From positions 1 through 44,737 of the forward strand of contig JAOPXD010000019.1 of NCBI GenBank assembly GCA_025965315.1: 44,737 nucleotides of DNA, given 5' to 3'. The notes below the pieces were generated by a model. That model saw only the letters and a program-made list of their open reading frames with translations. It did not search any database and was not told the DNA's origin. Positions 42,031-44,737 of the stretch are shown here, piece by piece. Source of the stretch: Marmoricola sp. (lineage in GTDB: Bacteria > Actinomycetota > Actinomycetes > Propionibacteriales > Nocardioidaceae). The position numbers and the translations under genes are program-made. Every line of letters starts with the position of its first letter. Within the stretch, counting starts at the first letter, position 1.

Positions 42031-42804
42031 GTGCCTGAAGTTGATCTCGTCTTCCCGCGTGCCTGGCTCGAGTTCGCCGATCCCGCCGATCCCGACCAGC
42101 TGTACCGCTGCGACCTCACCTGGCTGACGTCGAACTGGACCTGCATCTTCGGCAACGGCTGCGAAGGCATCTACGAGACCTCGCCGGACGCCGGCTGCTG
42201 CACCCTCGGCGCGCACTTCTCCGACGCCGCCGACGAGGAGCGGGTCGCGGGCTGGGTCGACAAGCTGGACGACTCGCTGTGGGAGCGCCGGTCCGAGGCG
42301 CTGACCAGCAAGGGCAAGGTCTCCCGCAAGAAGTGGGTCGAGGTCGAGGACGGCGAGCGCAAGACCCGCGTGGTCGGTGGCGAGAAGAACTCGGCCTGCA
42401 TCTTCCACAACAGCCGCGACTTCGCGGGCGGCTACGGCTGCGCGTTGCACGGTCTGGCGCTGCGCGACGGCGTGCACTTCGTCGAGACCAAGCCGGACGT
42501 GTGCTGGCAGCTCCCGATCCGGCGCACCTTCCGCGATGTCGAGCGCATCGACGGGACGACGTACTCCGAGGTGAGCATCGGCGAGTACGACCGACGCGGC
42601 TGGGGACCCGGTGGGCACGACCTGGACTGGTACTGCTCCGGCAACACCGAGGCCCACGTCGGCGCCGAACCGGTGTACCTCTCCAACGCCACCGAGCTGG
42701 TCGCCCTGATGGGTCAGCCGGCGTACGACGTCCTGGCCGTCGCGTGCGAGAACCACCTGCGTTCACGGTCCGTTCTCGCACTGCACCCGGCGTCGCCGAG
42801 GTGA
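42031..42804 (+). CDS. Conserved cysteine-rich protein of unknown function
   Basis: A soluble 257-aa protein with ten cysteines: 27, 38, 44, 56, 57, 123, 137, 158, 202 and 239. The first five are within 31 residues (C-x10-C-x5-C-x11-CC), and two C-x2-H pairs follow (C123/H126, C137/H140). The distribution suggests a bound metal or Fe-S cluster, somewhat like YkgJ or DUF3109 cysteine-cluster proteins, but I cannot assign it to a family. There is no signal peptide. It precedes a VOC protein and a methyltransferase on the same strand. The start is a leaderless GTG. Confidence 0.75.
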   Translation: MPEVDLVFPRAWLEFADPADPDQLYRCDLTWLTSNWTCIFGNGCEGIYETSPDAGCCTLGAHFSDAADEERVAGWVDKLDDSLWERRSEALTSKGKVSRKKWVEVEDGERKTRVVGGEKNSACIFHNSRDFAGGYGCALHGLALRDGVHFVETKPDVCWQLPIRRTFRDVERIDGTTYSEVSIGEYDRRGWGPGGHDLDWYCSGNTEAHVGAEPVYLSNATELVALMGQPAYDVLAVACENHLRSRSVLALHPASPR

Positions 42805-42853
42805 AGGTGACCCCGGTGTGTGACGTGCATCGCGCCGGGGTGAGAATCGAGCC

Positions 42854-43492
42854 ATGCGTCTCGACCACCTCGTCTTCGCCGCCGGACCGGACGGCCTCGC
42901 TGCGACCGCTGATCGACTCTCGAAGATTCTCGGCGAGGACTTCACCGACGGCGGCGTGCACCCGCGTTTCGGCACCAGGAACAGGATCCTGCCGCTGACC
43001 GAGGGCACCTACCTGGAGCTGGTCGAGGTCCTCGACCACCCGGCTTCCGACAAGGCGCCCTTCGGCCAGGCTGTCCGCGCCCGCTCCGAGCTCGGCGGCG
43101 GCTGGATGGGCTGGGTCGTCTCGGTCGACGACATCGCACCGCTCGAGACGCGTCTCGGTCGCGAGTCGGTGAAGGGCAACCGGCACCGCCCGGACGGGAT
43201 CGAGCTGCTCTGGAAGCAGCTCGGCGTCAAGGGCCTGCAGTCCGACCCGCAGCTGCCGTTCTTCGTGCAGTGGCAGTCCGATGCGTCGCTGCACCCCTCG
43301 AGCGGCGCGACCGGCAAGATCTCGCTCGCCTCCCTCGAGATCGCCGGCGACCCGGCCCGCGTCACCGAGTGGCTCGGGGCCCCGGTCGAGCAGCCACTCG
43401 AGGACGTCAAGGTCGAGTGGGTCGCCCCCAACGGCACCCCCGGGATCGTCGCGGCGCAGTTCCAGACTGCCGCGGGCCTCGTCCGGCTCTGA
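42854..43492 (+). CDS. VOC-superfamily glyoxalase-like protein
   Basis: A 212-aa protein of the Glyoxalase_3 type. It starts MRLDHLVFAAGPDGLAATAD, the usual first metal-ligand strand, and contains GTRNRILPLTEGTYLELVEV with the conserved Asn and Glu, and LPFFVQW midway. No substrate can be assigned; the fold includes lyases and dioxygenases. GAGAAT 6 nt before the ATG may be a degenerate leaderless -10. The methyltransferase frame follows with no gap. Confidence 0.8.
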   Translation: MRLDHLVFAAGPDGLAATADRLSKILGEDFTDGGVHPRFGTRNRILPLTEGTYLELVEVLDHPASDKAPFGQAVRARSELGGGWMGWVVSVDDIAPLETRLGRESVKGNRHRPDGIELLWKQLGVKGLQSDPQLPFFVQWQSDASLHPSSGATGKISLASLEIAGDPARVTEWLGAPVEQPLEDVKVEWVAPNGTPGIVAAQFQTAAGLVRL

Positions 43493-44187
43493 AGCCGCCA
43501 GCAGGCGTACGGCGCAGCCCGAACATCTGGGACAACCCGTCGACGTACGAGATCGAGAACCACGCCGCCGACCGTGGCGGTGCCATCGCGTCCGCGATGG
43601 CGACCCGTGCCGGTTGGACCGGCCGGACGCTCGTCGACATCGGTTGCGGCACCGGCTTCCACCTACCCGGCTTCGCCACGGTCGCGGCCCAGGTGATCGG
43701 CATCGAGCCGCACCCGCCGCTGGCCGCCCTCGCACGCCGCCGGGTACGACGGCTGCCCAACGTCGTCGTCCACGAGGCCTCCGCCACGGCCCTGCCCCTC
43801 GAGGACCTCTCGGTCGACGTGGCCCACGCCCGGTGGGCGTACTTCTTCGGCCCGGGCTGCGAACCCGGGCTCGCCGAGCTGGACCGGGTGATCCGTCCCG
43901 GGGGGACCGCGTTCGTGATCGACAACGACCCGACCCGCTCCACCTTCGGCAGCTGGTTCCGGCGGGGGTTCCCCGAGGTCGACCCGGTCGCCGTCGAGAG
44001 GTTCTGGTCGGCGCGCGGCTGGGAACGCGACCGGCTCGACATCGGCTGGCAGTTCGACACCCGCGCCGACTTCGAGGCCGTCGTCCGGATCGAGCTGCCG
44101 ACCGCCGTCGCCGAGGAGGTCCTCGCCGAGAACCCCGGTGCCACCGGCACCGACTGCGCGATCAACCTCTGGTGGCGGCAGTACTGA
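43489..44187 (+). CDS. Class I SAM-dependent methyltransferase, start unclear
   Basis: A Rossmann methyltransferase of about 232 aa. Motif I is VDIGCGTGFHLPGF, then IGIEPHPPLAALA with the acidic ribose-binding residue, and WAYFFGPGCEPGLAELDRVIRPGG as the motif around strand 5. Homologues generally begin just before the SPNIWDNPSTYE segment, but no ATG, GTG or TTG is found there. The nearest in-frame possibility is a CTG at 43489 that overlaps the VOC stop (CTGA). A GTG inside the VOC gene and a sequencing error are alternatives. Substrate unknown. Confidence 0.8.
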   Translation: MKPPAGVRRSPNIWDNPSTYEIENHAADRGGAIASAMATRAGWTGRTLVDIGCGTGFHLPGFATVAAQVIGIEPHPPLAALARRRVRRLPNVVVHEASATALPLEDLSVDVAHARWAYFFGPGCEPGLAELDRVIRPGGTAFVIDNDPTRSTFGSWFRRGFPEVDPVAVERFWSARGWERDRLDIGWQFDTRADFEAVVRIELPTAVAEEVLAENPGATGTDCAINLWWRQY

Positions 44188-44210
44188 CGCCGTAGACCAT
44201 CCGATGCGAC

Positions 44211-44737
44211 TCACCTCCTCGGGTGGAATCTGATGCCGGTGGGTTCGTAGGTGTGTCGGTAGGTGGGGTCGTGGGTGCGTTGGTGGTGGAAATGACAGAG
44301 GGGGCGCAGGTGGTGTGGACCAGTCCGAGCGCGATGCGTTGAGCGTCGTTGAACAGGCGGGCTGATCGACCCAGATCCAGAGGCGCCGACCTGCCTCCGA
44401 GGACGGGTGGGATCAGCCCGGAGTTGTATGCCAGACGCCGGGCTTGGCCGGCGGAGAGTTCGGTGTCGGTGTCGAGATGGGCTACCGCGAGCGCGCCGCG
44501 GAGGGTCTCCTCGGAGGTCGTGACGACCATGGTGGCGGCTGTGTGGGGGTGCAGGTGGTCGGTGGGCAGGTGCTCGATGAGTTCGCACAGCGCTTCTCCA
44601 CGGGCGCGGTCCCAGTCGGTGCTCATCGGGCCACCGGGACCGACTTGCGCTTCGGAAGCAACGGTGCCGTCACCGTTGTCGTGCAGGCTGAGCCTGGTCC
44701 GGGACCTCGCCGCGGCTTCCTCGTTGGCGACCAGGGT
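44211..44737 (-). pseudogene. Decayed DUF222/HNH endonuclease (13E12-type) gene, 5' end outside
   Basis: The frame coming in from the window edge reads DUF222-type sequence (RLAYNSGLIPPVLGGRSAPL, DLGRSARLFNDAQRIALGLVH), then reaches CAPSV where the HNH zinc finger should begin. The C-terminal piece PLCHFHHQRTHDPTYRHTYE and the closing FHPRR are present but in another frame, ending at the TGA at 44211. The intervening HNH core of roughly 40 residues is missing, with a frame change near 44305. A second shortening lies between NGDGTV and the MSTDWDRARGEALCELIEHL stretch. The open frame now runs on to 44162 inside the methyltransferase gene. Confidence 0.78.

Noticed and set aside
1..44737. CRISPR arrays, tRNA or rRNA genes, riboswitches, toxin-antitoxin or phage-defence islands
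   Set aside because: No spaced direct repeats, cloverleaf-type segments, conserved aptamer cores or defence motifs were recognised by reading; weak ones could be missed without a search.

Overview
The window is high-GC, densely coded DNA from an actinobacterium. It carries mycothiol (MshA), Rex, SenX3/RegX3, an HbhA-like protein, a bS22-type mini ribosomal protein, a BldN-like ECF sigma factor and a BldC-like DNA-binding protein, with many leaderless promoters (TANNNT 5-8 nt before ATG/GTG). The gene order rex-hemA-hemC-hemD-hemB and sigma factor/acyltransferase/epimerase/bS22/BldC-like resembles the Streptomyces arrangement from memory. Protein style suggests Nocardioidaceae (Nocardioides or Marmoricola-like). 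That placement is inference.

Layout: (1) 1-243 holds the 3' end of an IS30-type transposase, two copies of a 16-bp palindrome and a hairpin. (2) 244-2852 is phosphate signalling: phoU diverges from senX3-regX3 across a promoter region with 11-bp-phased GTGAAC-type repeats. (3) 2875-8700 holds a sirtuin, a DMT transporter, mshA-ybjN, an SDR, and a phosphatase/amidase pair. (4) 8783-14697 holds typA, a septum-formation-like lipoprotein, a polyprenyl-phosphate sugar transferase, DUF2516 and an XRE-hbhA operon. (5) 14898-20137 is sulfate activation: an APS kinase with an ATP-sulfurylase-like N-terminus, a TauE/SafE permease, a histidine phosphatase, cysD and cysN. (6) 20163-23377 holds manA, ygfZ, a Fur-family regulator, a nitrobindin-like protein and a tiny membrane protein. 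(7) 23403-29060 is the Rex-headed haem operon. (8) 29212-31987 holds a glutaredoxin-like protein, an acyl-CoA ligase and a HAD-IB phosphatase. (9) 32106-36956 holds the BldN-like sigma factor, a DUF5667 membrane protein, acyltransferase, epimerase, bS22 and a BldC-like protein. (10) 37097-44187 holds acuC, proC, proline dehydrogenase, a TIM-barrel protein, Ppx/GppA, a Cys-rich unknown, a VOC protein and a methyltransferase. The window ends in a decayed DUF222/HNH (13E12-type) gene.

How the genes work together: the haem genes sit under a redox repressor whose probable operator overlaps their promoter. The sigma factor is followed by a close match to the sigma-BldN promoter consensus in front of its probable membrane partner, suggesting a self-tuned envelope or developmental switch. 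CysC plus CysDN would make PAPS. No gap longer than about 300 bases lacks a gene. I saw no tRNA, rRNA, CRISPR array or recognisable riboswitch. The strongest candidates for something under-described are the sigma/DUF5667 module with a repeat-bearing sigma N-terminus, the APS kinase with a degenerate ATP-sulfurylase-like half, and the operator-like repeats between the XRE-hbhA operon and that kinase.
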